Assembly (NCBI GenBank): GCA_021730285.1
Contig: CP082962.1
Location: forward strand, 1,798,001-1,862,000
DNA from: Desulfovibrio sp. JY
GTDB taxonomy: Bacteria > Desulfobacterota > Desulfovibrionia > Desulfovibrionales > Desulfovibrionaceae
DNA: 64,000 bases
Direction of reading: 5' to 3'
Below, one piece after another: positions 44,654 to 52,596 of the stretch. Under the pieces are notes generated by a model that ran no database searches, was not told the origin of the DNA, and was given only the letters and a program-made list of their open reading frames with translations. Each line of letters opens with the position of its first letter. Within the stretch, counting starts at the first letter, position 1. Made by a program: the position numbers and the translations under genes.

Positions 44654-44848
44654 ATGACGGACTTTGTTGTCGGCCGTTCCGACGGCTACCACTCCGTCGC
44701 CTTTGCCGATGGCCTTGAGCCGGCCGACCGGAGGCCGTTTTCCATTGCCGCGCCGGTCAGCCTGCCGAGCCTGCCGCGAGAGGCGACGATCCGGACGGAC
44801 GCCTTGGCGGAAATCCCCCGTGGCGCGCTCACGGACCGCAACGCGTAA
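44654..44848 (+). CDS. Short hypothetical protein
   Basis: A 64-residue frame with GGGGAGG five bases before the ATG and a Rho-independent terminator 18 bases after the stop. The product (TDFVVGRSDGYHSVAFADGL and a C-terminal EIPRGALTDRNA) has no membrane segment or known domain. The good ribosome site and terminator argue that it is real. Confidence 0.55.
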   Translation: MTDFVVGRSDGYHSVAFADGLEPADRRPFSIAAPVSLPSLPREATIRTDALAEIPRGALTDRNA

Positions 44849-44865
44849 ACTCCACTGTACGAGCA

Positions 44866-44899
44866 AAAGGCCGCATCCCCTGGGACGCGGCCTTTTTTT
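44866..44899 (+). terminator. Rho-independent terminator
   Basis: AAAGGCCGC pairs with GCGGCCTTT, the stem continues with TCCC/GGGA, and a T tract follows. It separates the 64-residue gene from a convergent gene. Confidence 0.88.
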
Positions 44900-44924
44900 A
44901 TGGTGCCGGATGCGTGGCTGGCGG

Positions 44925-45491
44925 CTATTTCTGGAAATGGGCCAGGGATTTGTTGAGCTCGTAGAGCAGGGTGGTCAGCCGCACCAGATAGGTCTCGTAG
45001 AGCTTTTGCACATCGGAAGCGGCGGGAAGCTCGATCTCCTGGTTCCGGGCCGTCAGGAAATACACCATGTTGTTGAGGAAGGTGATGATGTTTTTGCTGC
45101 GGCCGTAGATGTACTGGTTGACCTCGGCATCGTCCGTGCGGCCGAGCTTGAGGGAGATGTAGAGAATGTCGATGAGGTTGTTGAGGCTGGTCGTGACCTT
45201 CTGATGGGTATCGAAGAGGAAGCGGAGCTTTTTGTATTCCGCGCTGTCCTTGTCTTTTTCATGGGCCTGGAGCAGGCCCACGATGCGGCCGTCGGACGGA
45301 CGCGCCTCGTCGTAATACTTGATGACGTCGTCCATCATGACGACAAGGGTCGCCTCGTCAGGTTGCCGGGCCTGCTCCGGGGGCTGGGCCACGGCGGGCA
45401 CGGCCGTCAGGGCAAGCAGGCAGGCAAGCGCCGCCAGGCAGGCAAGACGGGGGAAAAAAGCAGCCCTGCGGGCGTGGTGTTCCTGGTTCAT
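44925..45491 (-). CDS. Exported helical protein of unknown function
   Basis: The 188-residue protein has a signal peptide (about 12-36, ending AVPAVAQ) and a mature part of about 150 residues that is predicted helical (VVMMDDVIKYYDEA, LIDILYISLKLGRTDDAEVN, IITFLNNMVYFLTARN). It contains no cysteine pair or metal motif. It lies 12 bases after the DsbA-like gene and is probably in its operon, so it may be a periplasmic partner or substrate. Confidence 0.7.
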   Translation of the reverse strand: MNQEHHARRAAFFPRLACLAALACLLALTAVPAVAQPPEQARQPDEATLVVMMDDVIKYYDEARPSDGRIVGLLQAHEKDKDSAEYKKLRFLFDTHQKVTTSLNNLIDILYISLKLGRTDDAEVNQYIYGRSKNIITFLNNMVYFLTARNQEIELPAASDVQKLYETYLVRLTTLLYELNKSLAHFQK

Positions 45492-45503
45492 GCGCGCGAA
45501 GGG

Positions 45504-46304
45504 TTACGACTTTTTCTTTTTGTTGCAGGTGTCGCAGGGGGCTTCCTGGCCGCCCTTGGGAGCCACCTTGCGCAGCACGTTTTCAAAATCATCCAGCGGA
45601 GCCGCGCCGCGCACCGAAACGCCGTTGATCACGAAGGTGGGCGTGCTTTCGATGTCAAAGCGCCGTGCCTCGGCCACATCGTCGTCGATGCGCTTGGCCA
45701 GGGCGGGATTTTTCAGATCGCGCTTGAGCCTGGAGACATCCGCGCCGACTTTGACGGCCAGGGCGTACAGGGCCGGCTCGCCGGCCTGCTCGATCTCGGG
45801 CTGGGCGGCGAAGACCGCGTCGTGGAAGGCAAAGGCCAGCTTCGGGTCCTGGGCGGCCAGGGCCTCGTAGAGCAGCGCCGCCTGCCGGGACAGGTCGTCC
45901 GTGGCGTAATGTTTGAAAAGCACCCGCACCGAGTCCGGATGGCGCTCCATGAATTTTTTGAGCGTCACGGCGCCCTGGGCGCAGTAGGGGCACAGGAAAT
46001 CGGAATAGACCACCACCGTGATCGGGGCATTGGCCGGGCCGCGCATGGCCCGGGCCGGGTCGATGGCCGGCGACAGGGGCTTTTTGAGCTCCTCGGCCAG
46101 CTGGGCCTGGCGCGATGCGTCCTGGTTTTCCTGCTGACCGGCCAGGACAAGGGCGTAAAGCTCCTGCTTCTGCTTGGCCAGGGCGTCGAGAACCATGTCG
46201 GGATGCTCGTTTAAGGTCTGGCGCACGGCGTTGTCCGAGGCGGCCGGCGAGCAGGCGAAAAGGGCCAGGGTGGCGAGCATGACAAAAATGGTGCGCGCAA
46301 ACAT
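45504..46304 (-). CDS. DsbA-family thiol oxidoreductase lipoprotein
   Basis: The 266-residue protein has a lipobox (TLALFAC, lipid on Cys18), so it is anchored at the periplasmic face. After a helical spacer it carries a thioredoxin/DsbA fold: strand ITVVVYSDFLCPYCAQGA with active site CPYC, a helical insertion, and the cis-Pro loop IESTPTFVING. The last residues are PCDTCNKKKKS, an extra CxxC pair followed by a lysine tail. It likely forms or isomerises disulfides of exported proteins, perhaps including cytochromes; a small cytochrome gene is divergent to it. AAAGGA precedes the ATG. Confidence 0.88.
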   Translation of the reverse strand: MFARTIFVMLATLALFACSPAASDNAVRQTLNEHPDMVLDALAKQKQELYALVLAGQQENQDASRQAQLAEELKKPLSPAIDPARAMRGPANAPITVVVYSDFLCPYCAQGAVTLKKFMERHPDSVRVLFKHYATDDLSRQAALLYEALAAQDPKLAFAFHDAVFAAQPEIEQAGEPALYALAVKVGADVSRLKRDLKNPALAKRIDDDVAEARRFDIESTPTFVINGVSVRGAAPLDDFENVLRKVAPKGGQEAPCDTCNKKKKS

Positions 46305-46497
46305 TGGCGGTTCCTTTGAAAACGGATGAGCTCGACTGAAGAGCCTACCTTGGGATGAGGGAATTGCAACAATTATTTGCGAAGTGCAAGGGAAACAGGC
46401 GGCAACGATTGCTTTTTTTTTGCGTTGGGATATGCATGGCAATGGCCCCTGTCCAAACTGGGAGGGCAGGGACGCATACGGATGCCAAGGAGGCAGC

Positions 46498-46785
46498 ATG
46501 AAACGGATCGCGGTGTTTTTTTTCGCGTTGGTGCTGTGCGGCGCGGCAGCGGCGGCGCTGGCCGCCGGGGATGCCGCCAAGGGGGAGCAGCTGGCCAAGG
46601 GCTGCGCCTGCCATAAGAGCAAGGGCGACCTCAACGGCAAGGATGTGGCCACGTTGACCGCGGCGATGCAGGCCTTCAAGGAAGGCAAGGGCGCCAACAA
46701 GGCCATGATTCTCATCATGAAAAAACAGTCGGACGAGAATATCGCCGATCTGGCCGCCTACTACGCCGCGCAGCCCAAGAAGTAG
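46498..46785 (+). CDS. Class I cytochrome c, c553-like, with CXCH haem site
   Basis: A 95-residue exported protein. The signal peptide spans about 1-22 (ALAAGD). The mature part resembles cytochrome c553 of sulfate reducers: haem-site region LAKGCACHKSKGD, a methionine region (AMILIMKKQS) that could supply the sixth ligand, and a closing helix ENIADLAAYYAAQ. The haem motif is C36-A-C38-H39, with a single residue between the cysteines instead of the normal two. The DNA reads TGC GCC TGC CAT, so this is not a translation slip. Function is probably electron transfer in the periplasm. AAGGAGG precedes the ATG. Confidence 0.82.
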   Translation: MKRIAVFFFALVLCGAAAAALAAGDAAKGEQLAKGCACHKSKGDLNGKDVATLTAAMQAFKEGKGANKAMILIMKKQSDENIADLAAYYAAQPKK

Positions 46786-46809
46786 TCGTACGGCTTGCTT
46801 CGTCCGCCC

Positions 46810-46848
46810 AAAAAGGCCATGGGAACGCGTCGCTCCCATGGCCTTTTT
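46810..46848 (+). terminator. Rho-independent terminator of the cytochrome gene
   Basis: AAAAAGGCCATGGGA pairs perfectly with TCCCATGGCCTTTTT over a nine-base loop. The A/T tracts on both sides make it potentially bidirectional. It ends 14 bases before the next start. Confidence 0.88.
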
Positions 46849-46861
46849 CAAGGTGGCTTTC

Positions 46862-47824
46862 ATGAAACGCATTCTTTCCCTGACGCTGCGCATCGCCCTT
46901 GTGGCGGGCTGTTTTATCTGGGCCCTGTGGGGCGTCGACCTGCGCGGCCTGGGGCGCACCCTGGCGGCCTTTCCCCTGTGGGCGGTGGCCCTGTACGCCG
47001 TCATGCCCTTGGCCGGGGTCGTGCTGCCGGGGCTTCGGCTGCGTTTCCTCATGGCCGACCGCATCGGGCCGGCGACCGGCGTGCGGGCCTGCCTCATGAG
47101 CGTGGCGCTCAACAACGTGCTGCCGGCCAGACTCGGGGAAATGGCCAAGGCGCTGTATCTGCGCCGCGAGGCGAAGGTCTCCCTGGGCCGTTCGCTGGAG
47201 GCCGTGTTCTGGGAACGGTTTTTCGATCTCAACGCCTTGCTGGTTCTGGGCGCGGCCGTGGCGGCGCTGCTCGGCCAGGGGGTGGTCCTGTATCCGCTGC
47301 TGGCCATCGTGGGGGGGGGATGGGGGTTTCTTGCCCTGCTGCGGCTGCGTCCCGGCGCGGCTCATGCCCTGACGCGGCTGCTCCCGGGTGAGGGGCTGCG
47401 GCTTTTCGCGGCCGAGATCCTGGGCTTTTTGTCCGGCAACCTGCGGCTCGGATTCCTGGCGCGACTGGCGCTTTGGACCTTGGGCACCTGGGTCGGCTAC
47501 CTGATCATGTACGCCGTGGGGCTTTGCCTGATGGCCGGGCTGCCGGCCGATCCGGTGCTGGTGCTGACGGTCTTCGCCGTGGCCACCCTCGGCTTCGCCA
47601 TCCCCGGCGCGCCCGGAGGCATGGGCGTGTACGAGGCCTCGGTGGTGCTGGCTCTCGGCTGGTTCGGCGTGGACCGGGACCGGGCCTTTGCCGTGGGGCT
47701 GGCCATGCATTTGTTGCAGTACCTGCCGGTGACCCTGGCGGGGCTGTGGAGTCTGGCCGCAAGCGGCATGAGCCTTCGCGACCTGCGCGGCCAGGCGCGG
47801 CAGGCCCGGGAGGAAGCCGTCTGA
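46862..47824 (+). CDS. Flippase-like / lysylphosphatidylglycerol synthase TM family protein
   Basis: The 320-residue inner-membrane protein has about eight hydrophobic helices. It matches the UPF0104/AglD family: ALNNVLPARLGEMAKALYL after the second helix, LEAVFWERFFDLNAL, and a late GAPGGMGVYEASVVLAL motif. Such proteins often work with glycosyltransferases or move lipid-linked substrates. No aminoacyl-transfer domain is present. The ATG at 46862 follows AAGGTGG; an earlier ATG at 46838 lies inside the terminator stem. Confidence 0.85.
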   Translation: MKRILSLTLRIALVAGCFIWALWGVDLRGLGRTLAAFPLWAVALYAVMPLAGVVLPGLRLRFLMADRIGPATGVRACLMSVALNNVLPARLGEMAKALYLRREAKVSLGRSLEAVFWERFFDLNALLVLGAAVAALLGQGVVLYPLLAIVGGGWGFLALLRLRPGAAHALTRLLPGEGLRLFAAEILGFLSGNLRLGFLARLALWTLGTWVGYLIMYAVGLCLMAGLPADPVLVLTVFAVATLGFAIPGAPGGMGVYEASVVLALGWFGVDRDRAFAVGLAMHLLQYLPVTLAGLWSLAASGMSLRDLRGQARQAREEAV

Positions 47825-47868
47825 GGCCGGGCGCGCGGGGACCGGCCGCCTCCGCGCGATGCGTGCGT

Positions 47869-48720
47869 CTATTTCACGGGCACGGCGTTCCCGCCGATTT
47901 TTTCCCGATGCTGGTCCAGGTGCCACTGGTAGAAGATGTCGGTCAGGCCGGTGATCACGTGGTCCTTGACCGGCAGCCAGCGGAGCTTGCCGGCCTTGGC
48001 GTCGATCGTGCCGTCGGCCAGAAATTCCAGGCCCAACAACTGGTCGTGGCTGACCCTGTCCACGGCCACATGGCGGATGCGAGCCACCATCCAGAATTCG
48101 TGCGATCCCGTCACGCGCGGTTCGTTGAACTGGAGATGTACCACCACCCGGTCGCCCGTGCCCATGTCCAGCTCCCGCTCCCGGATCAGCGGCGCGCGCA
48201 GGGCCAGGCGCATGCCCCCGGCCGAGATGTCGGCCAGCCGGGCCAGGCCGCTTTGGAAATCGCTTCCCTTGACGGCCGGAGCGTCCAGGGCAAAGCCCTG
48301 GCATTTGTCGTAGCGCCATAAAAAGGCCTTGTGCAGCCGCGACAGCTCCGGCTCCACCCGCAGGCTCTTACGCCGCTGGCCGAAGACGAACTTTTCCGGT
48401 TCGACGAGGCACAGTTTGGCCTGGCCGGTCCTTCCTGTTGCCGCCGCCCGGATGCGGCTATCGAAGGTGTAGAAATCTTCGTCCAGGCTGCCGTTGCGCA
48501 GTACCACCCGGAAATAGCCTTTCACGTCCAGGCCCACCCAATGGGGACCGGTCGCGGCCTTGCCGACGCTTTCGAGAACGAGTCCGCGCGGCGAGGAATC
48601 CAGGATGGCGCAGTTAAGCTCCGCAAGGCCCGTGACGGCCTGGGGGAGAGACAGAAAACAACGGGAGCGTTGCGTGATGGCTTCTTCCATGAGACGGCGG
48701 GACTGCTTGTGCGCGATCAT
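47869..48720 (-). CDS. PilZ-domain cyclic-di-GMP receptor
   Basis: The 283-residue protein has an N-terminal beta domain of the YcgR type (LAELNCAILDSSPRGLVLES, GYFRVVLRNGS) and a PilZ domain with RRKSLRVEP as the arginine motif (about 120) and DISAGGMRL as the second binding motif (about 163). It likely regulates motility or secretion when cyclic-di-GMP rises, and would respond to enzymes such as the GGDEF-EAL protein at 1.2 kb. The start is uncertain: ATG 48720, GTG 48732 or ATG 48690, none with a clear ribosome site. Confidence 0.85.
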   Translation of the reverse strand: MIAHKQSRRLMEEAITQRSRCFLSLPQAVTGLAELNCAILDSSPRGLVLESVGKAATGPHWVGLDVKGYFRVVLRNGSLDEDFYTFDSRIRAAATGRTGQAKLCLVEPEKFVFGQRRKSLRVEPELSRLHKAFLWRYDKCQGFALDAPAVKGSDFQSGLARLADISAGGMRLALRAPLIRERELDMGTGDRVVVHLQFNEPRVTGSHEFWMVARIRHVAVDRVSHDQLLGLEFLADGTIDAKAGKLRWLPVKDHVITGLTDIFYQWHLDQHREKIGGNAVPVK

Positions 48721-48825
48721 GGCGGGGCTCACGACGATGCGATCCGTTGCTGTCCAGAGAAAAAAACGGACGCGCTTCGGTTATGGATTGGTACGACATG
48801 CCGGATGCGGGACCCGGTGGGATTT

Positions 48826-48834
48826 TGCTACAAT
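48826..48834 (+). promoter_or_regulatory. Extended -10 promoter of the SGNH gene
   Basis: TGCTACAAT at 48826-48834 matches the TGnTATAAT extended -10. No -35 box is evident. The predicted start, about 48841, coincides with the first base of the structured element that follows. Confidence 0.45.
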
Positions 48835-48841
48835 AGAAATC

Positions 48842-48889
48842 GCGGCAAGGGCAATGCCCGTTTGCGACGAGGATTTCCTCGCTTGCCGC
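48842..48889 (+). ncRNA. Predicted three-way-junction leader RNA
   Basis: GCGGCAA (48842-48848) pairs with TTGCCGC (48883-48889) and encloses two hairpins: GGGC/GCCC (48849-48859) and CGAGGA/TCCTCG (48868-48881). All three stems are perfect. It occupies the start of a 150-base leader ahead of the SGNH gene. It does not match a riboswitch class known to me. It could equally be only a transcript-stabilising structure. Confidence 0.4.
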
Positions 48890-48991
48890 AGGTCCCCGGA
48901 CTCTTTTCAATTTTCCCGGCCCATGCTACCTGGCCGGCCGTGTTCGTGTTGCACGGACGGGGGAATTCTTATGGGCAAGGAGAGGGGAGAA

Positions 48992-49633
48992 ATGGTTGCG
49001 GCATGGTTCCGGATCAGCGTCGTTTTCACGGCGCTTCTTTTTTTCGGCGCATCCGAGGCGTTGGCCAAGACGGTTTTTCTGGGCGGGAGCCAGACGGCCG
49101 GCTGGAACTACGTGGACGGGTTTGAAGGCGTGATCAACAAGGGCCTGGTGAGCAACACCACGGCCAGGATTCTCAAGAGCCTTGCGCCGGTGGTGCGGAT
49201 GCGGCCGGAAAAGGTCTTCATCCTGGAAGGCATAAACGAGTTGTGGAGCCCCAACGCCAGCATCCTGGCCAGGTACCGGGAAATCCTGCGCCGCATCGGC
49301 CAGGGTTCACCCAAGACGCTCATCTTCGTGCAAAGCGTTTTGCCGGTGGTCAACCGGCCGGACCTGTCCAACGACAAGATCGTGGAACTCAACGCCGGGC
49401 TCAAGGCGCTTTGCGCCGAGATGCCCCACTGCATCTACATCGACCTGCACAGCCATTTCGCCGTCAACGGCGCGCTCAATGCGGGGCTCACTTCCGATGG
49501 CGTGCACCTGCGCCCGGAAGGCTACGCGTTGTGGCGGTCGGTGATCGACAAGTACGTCACGCTCTCGAACGAGGAGCTTACCCGGCCCGAAACCTTGGCC
49601 GGACTTGGCGTTGCGCCGCCGACGGCCAACTGA
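48992..49633 (+). CDS. Exported SGNH-family protein
   Basis: The 213-residue protein has a signal peptide (about 5-25, ending SEALAKT). SGNH blocks are FLGGSQTAGWN (nucleophile Ser in an atypical GGSQ), EGINELW in place of GxND, and LTSDGVHLRPEGY with the catalytic Asp and His. It is likely an acyl esterase of the periplasm, but the changed blocks leave activity open. The ATG at 48992 follows AGGGGAGA; one seven codons earlier lacks such a site. It has its own promoter, structured leader and terminator, so it is monocistronic. Confidence 0.8.
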   Translation: MVAAWFRISVVFTALLFFGASEALAKTVFLGGSQTAGWNYVDGFEGVINKGLVSNTTARILKSLAPVVRMRPEKVFILEGINELWSPNASILARYREILRRIGQGSPKTLIFVQSVLPVVNRPDLSNDKIVELNAGLKALCAEMPHCIYIDLHSHFAVNGALNAGLTSDGVHLRPEGYALWRSVIDKYVTLSNEELTRPETLAGLGVAPPTAN

Positions 49634-49654
49634 CGGCGCAAGGGCGAATGGATC

Positions 49655-49681
49655 AAGGCGGGTCATGCCCGCCTTTTTTTA
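49655..49681 (+). terminator. Rho-independent terminator
   Basis: AAGGCGGG pairs with CCCGCCTT over a short TCATG loop and runs into a T tract. Confidence 0.9.
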
Positions 49682-49764
49682 TGCCTTGTCGTAAAACGCC
49701 TGCACAAAACCGCCGTTTCATGTAATGGGAAAGCTGGACCCGAAACAGCAAGGAGGATCGTCCC

Positions 49765-50337
49765 ATGAAGCGTGCGCTTGCGGTGCTTGTTGCGTTCTTT
49801 GTGCTGTGTTTGGCCGATGCGGCCATGGCCTGGAAGAAGCCGCCCTTTGAAAATGTGGATAAAAACAAGGACGGTTTCATTGTTTACGAAGAAATGGTGG
49901 TCTTCAACTCGGGATTGACGCTGGTGCGCTACGGCGTCATCGACCTCAACAAGGACGGCAAGATCGACCGGGCGGAATATGCGGCCATGGGCGGGCGCAC
50001 GGTCGGCCGGGCGGCCCGGGGCAAGCACTCCAAGAAGGTTTGGTGGCGCTGCTCGGGCCGGGAAGGCATGGACCTTTTCATGCGCGGCACGGACCTGCTC
50101 GTTGCCGGCGACAACGCGGCCGCGGCCGCGATGCTTGCCCAGGCCGTGACCAAGCCGCTTTGCGTGGATTACCTAAGCTACGCCTACTACAATCTGGGCA
50201 TCGCCTGCATGCGTCTTGGCGATGACGGCTGCGCCAAGGCGAATCTGGAAAAGGCCCGGGCGCTCAATGTCAACAATACGGTGCCGCCGAACGATTTCGG
50301 CCTTTCCGGCACGCCACGGGCGGGCGGCCAGCCGTAG
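49765..50337 (+). CDS. Exported EF-hand protein with TPR-like C terminus
   Basis: The 190-residue protein has a signal peptide (about 1-22, ending AAMAW) and two EF-hand calcium loops, DKNKDGFIVYEE (32-43) and DLNKDGKIDRAE (60-71), each with all expected acidic ligands. Residues from about 105 form helical pairs of the TPR type (LVAGDNAAAAAMLAQAV, YLSYAYYNLGIACMRLGDD). It is probably a periplasmic calcium-binding adaptor. GGAGG precedes the ATG. An NtrC-type gene follows 160 bases downstream with no evident link. Confidence 0.82.
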   Translation: MKRALAVLVAFFVLCLADAAMAWKKPPFENVDKNKDGFIVYEEMVVFNSGLTLVRYGVIDLNKDGKIDRAEYAAMGGRTVGRAARGKHSKKVWWRCSGREGMDLFMRGTDLLVAGDNAAAAAMLAQAVTKPLCVDYLSYAYYNLGIACMRLGDDGCAKANLEKARALNVNNTVPPNDFGLSGTPRAGGQP

Positions 50338-50498
50338 CCTCGGGCGGGCCGGCCTTCTGAAAACGCTGCGGGGGGGACGTCGGGTCGGCCGTTTCCCCCC
50401 GCGACGCGGGGCCGGTGCCCTTGACAGGCCGGGGCGGGATGTTCAACCAAGGGCGCAAGGTGACTGCCGGCATTGCGGCGGTCTCGCGGAGGCAGCTC

Positions 50499-51914
50499 TT
50501 GGGCAACGTGCTCATCATCGACGACGATCAGACCATACGCGACGCTCTGGCCAGGGTGGTGACACGGCTTGGCCACGCGCCCCAGATGGCGGCCACCCTG
50601 TCCGAAGGCCTTCGCCGGGCTGGCGACAAGGATGTGGACGTGGTCTTTCTCGACGTGCGCATGCCCGATGGCAACGGCCTCGACGCCATCAGCGACATCC
50701 GCCGCACGCCCTCGAATCCCGAAGTCATCGTCATTACCGGCTGGGGCGACCCGGACGGCGCGGAACGGGCCATGCGCCAGGGCGCCTGGGACTATATCGA
50801 GAAGCCGCCGTCGGTCAAAACCATGACCGCGCCCCTGGTCAGCGCCATGGAACACCGATGCCGGGGCCGGGATGCGGCCAAGCCGGTGTCGAGTTTCCAT
50901 TTTACAGGCATCGTCGGCGACAACGCCAAGCGGGCCCAGTGCCTGGATCAGGCCGCCAAGGCCGCGCCGAGCGACGTCAACGTGCTGCTGACCGGTCCCA
51001 CCGGCGCCGGCAAGGAGCTTTTCGCCCGGGCCATTCACGACGGGAGTCCCCGCCGGGACGGGGCCTTCGTGGTGGTGGACTGCGCGGCCCTGCCGGCGGG
51101 CATTGTGGAAAGCGTGCTGTTCGGCTCGGAAAAGGGCGTGTACACCGGCGCGGATCGGCGTCGGGAGGGGGTGCTGTTGCGGGCCCATGGCGGCACGCTG
51201 TTTCTGGACGAAGTGGCGGAGATGCCGCTTTCGGTGCAAAAGGCGTTTTTGCGCGTGCTCCAGGAACGCCGGGTGCGCTCCGTAGGCGGGCTCGAAGAGG
51301 CGCCCTGCGATTTCCGGCTGGTGGCCGCCACCAACCAGGACCTGCCGGAGATGGTGCGCCAGGGAATGTTCCGGGAGGACCTGCTGTTCCGGTTGCAGGG
51401 CGTGAGCATCGAGCTGCCACCCCTGGCCGGGCATCCCGAGGACATCCTGGAATTCGCCGATCATTTCGTCGTCGAGGCGGCGGACAGGCTGGGGGTCGCC
51501 CCCCGGGTCTTTTCCGAGGACTTTTCCCGGGCCCTGCTCGCCTACCCCTGGCCCGGCAATGTGCGGGAACTCAAAAACACCATGGACGGCGCGTTGGCTT
51601 TGGCCGGCGGCGACAAGGTGCTGCTGCCCGTGCATCTGCCCCTGCACATCCGGGTCTGCGTCGCCCGCAACCGGGTTTCCGCCCGGGCTGCCGCCGCGAC
51701 CGCCGCGCCCTGGCCCATGGCCGGAGGACTGCCCCTGGCCGCAAGCCTGCCGCCTTTCCGTGAATTCCGCGACAAGGGCGAGGCCGAGTACCTGCGCGTC
51801 CTGACCGGACGTTTCTCCGGCGACATTTCCCGCATGCTCGACGTCTCGGGCCTGTCGCGCTCCAGGCTCTACGCCCTGCTCAAAAAGCACGGCCTGTCGG
51901 CCACAGGGACGTAA
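50499..51914 (+). CDS. Sigma-54-dependent response regulator (NtrC family)
   Basis: The 471-residue activator has a receiver domain (LIIDDDQTI, acceptor Asp in VFLDVRMPDG, Lys in IEKPP), an AAA+ domain with Walker A GPTGAGKE and Walker B LFLDEVAEM, and a C-terminal Fis-type helix-turn-helix (GDISRMLDVSGLSRSRLYALL). The sigma-54 contact loop reads GVYTGA rather than GAFTGA. No kinase is adjacent. The start was placed at a TTG six bases after GGAGG, giving a normal receiver N terminus; ATG 50439 and GTG 50415 extend it by an unconserved stretch. Its target may be elsewhere. Confidence 0.9.
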   Translation: MGNVLIIDDDQTIRDALARVVTRLGHAPQMAATLSEGLRRAGDKDVDVVFLDVRMPDGNGLDAISDIRRTPSNPEVIVITGWGDPDGAERAMRQGAWDYIEKPPSVKTMTAPLVSAMEHRCRGRDAAKPVSSFHFTGIVGDNAKRAQCLDQAAKAAPSDVNVLLTGPTGAGKELFARAIHDGSPRRDGAFVVVDCAALPAGIVESVLFGSEKGVYTGADRRREGVLLRAHGGTLFLDEVAEMPLSVQKAFLRVLQERRVRSVGGLEEAPCDFRLVAATNQDLPEMVRQGMFREDLLFRLQGVSIELPPLAGHPEDILEFADHFVVEAADRLGVAPRVFSEDFSRALLAYPWPGNVRELKNTMDGALALAGGDKVLLPVHLPLHIRVCVARNRVSARAAAATAAPWPMAGGLPLAASLPPFREFRDKGEAEYLRVLTGRFSGDISRMLDVSGLSRSRLYALLKKHGLSATGT

Positions 51915-52062
51915 GGGCCGTCATTTCCCGAGCGTCCGCGCGGGCTTTTTTCACCGCCGGCTAAAGATGCCCCTCCCCCCCGTCGAAAGGAACACCAAGG
52001 GACGACACGCGTAACCGACACGGGGTCGGCTGCGTCGTCGCGCCGTCCCGGACGGTGTCCAG

Positions 52063-52398
52063 GTGAAATACATCGTGATCCTCATCGGCATCATCGGTCT
52101 CGTGACCTACATCTTCGTGGGCGGCCCCAGTGCCGTCACCGGGAGAGAGGAGACGTACACCGATCGCCGCCAGGCCGTCTGGGAAGCCATCTCCGGACTC
52201 GAGGCCAGACGCCGCGACATGCTCATCCGGGCCAGCATGGACATGGGCACGGCCTATTCCCCGGTGTCCAAGCTGTCCCGGGGCGGCGCCTACGCCGCCG
52301 GCTACCGCGCAGGATTCGGCCAGGGCTACTTCGAAGGCAGCTTCCTGTCCGAACGCCGCCGCCCCAACCCACTTTTTTTCGCTATTCCAAATCCTTAG
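52063..52398 (+). CDS. Small membrane-anchored hypothetical protein
   Basis: The 111-residue frame begins with GTG and has one N-terminal membrane helix (about 3-20, IVILIGIIGLVTYIFVGG), then a charged region (ETYTDRRQAVWEAISGLEARRRD) and Gly/Tyr-rich GAYAAGYRAGFGQGYFEGSF. No family was recognised and the ribosome site is weak. A repeat hairpin follows its stop. Confidence 0.55.
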   Translation: MKYIVILIGIIGLVTYIFVGGPSAVTGREETYTDRRQAVWEAISGLEARRRDMLIRASMDMGTAYSPVSKLSRGGAYAAGYRAGFGQGYFEGSFLSERRRPNPLFFAIPNP

Positions 52399-52412
52399 AA
52401 AGGGAAGAAGGG

Positions 52413-52577
52413 GAAGAGGATGCGAGAGGGGAAACCCTTTAAAAAGGGTTCTCCCCTCTCGCATCCTCTTCCTAAAGTTTTTACCGTTACGGATGCCGTA
52501 CGGCTAACACTTTATTATTATTAAAAGTCTTTGGAAGGGGGCTTGGGGGAAACCTTTCTTCAGAAAGGTTTCCCCCA
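52413..52577. repeat. Double-hairpin intergenic element, copy B
   Basis: Hairpin 1 (52413-52471) pairs GAAGAGGATGCGAGAGGGG with its complement; hairpin 2 (52544-52577) pairs TGGGGGAAACCTTTCT with AGAAAGGTTTCCCCCA. They are joined by AAAGTTTTTACCGTTAC and TTAAAAGTCTTTGGAAGGGG. The same layout is found at 57125-57273. It sits between convergent genes and is probably a bidirectional terminator. Confidence 0.8.
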
Positions 52578-52596
52578 GTCCTTCTCTTCATCACCG

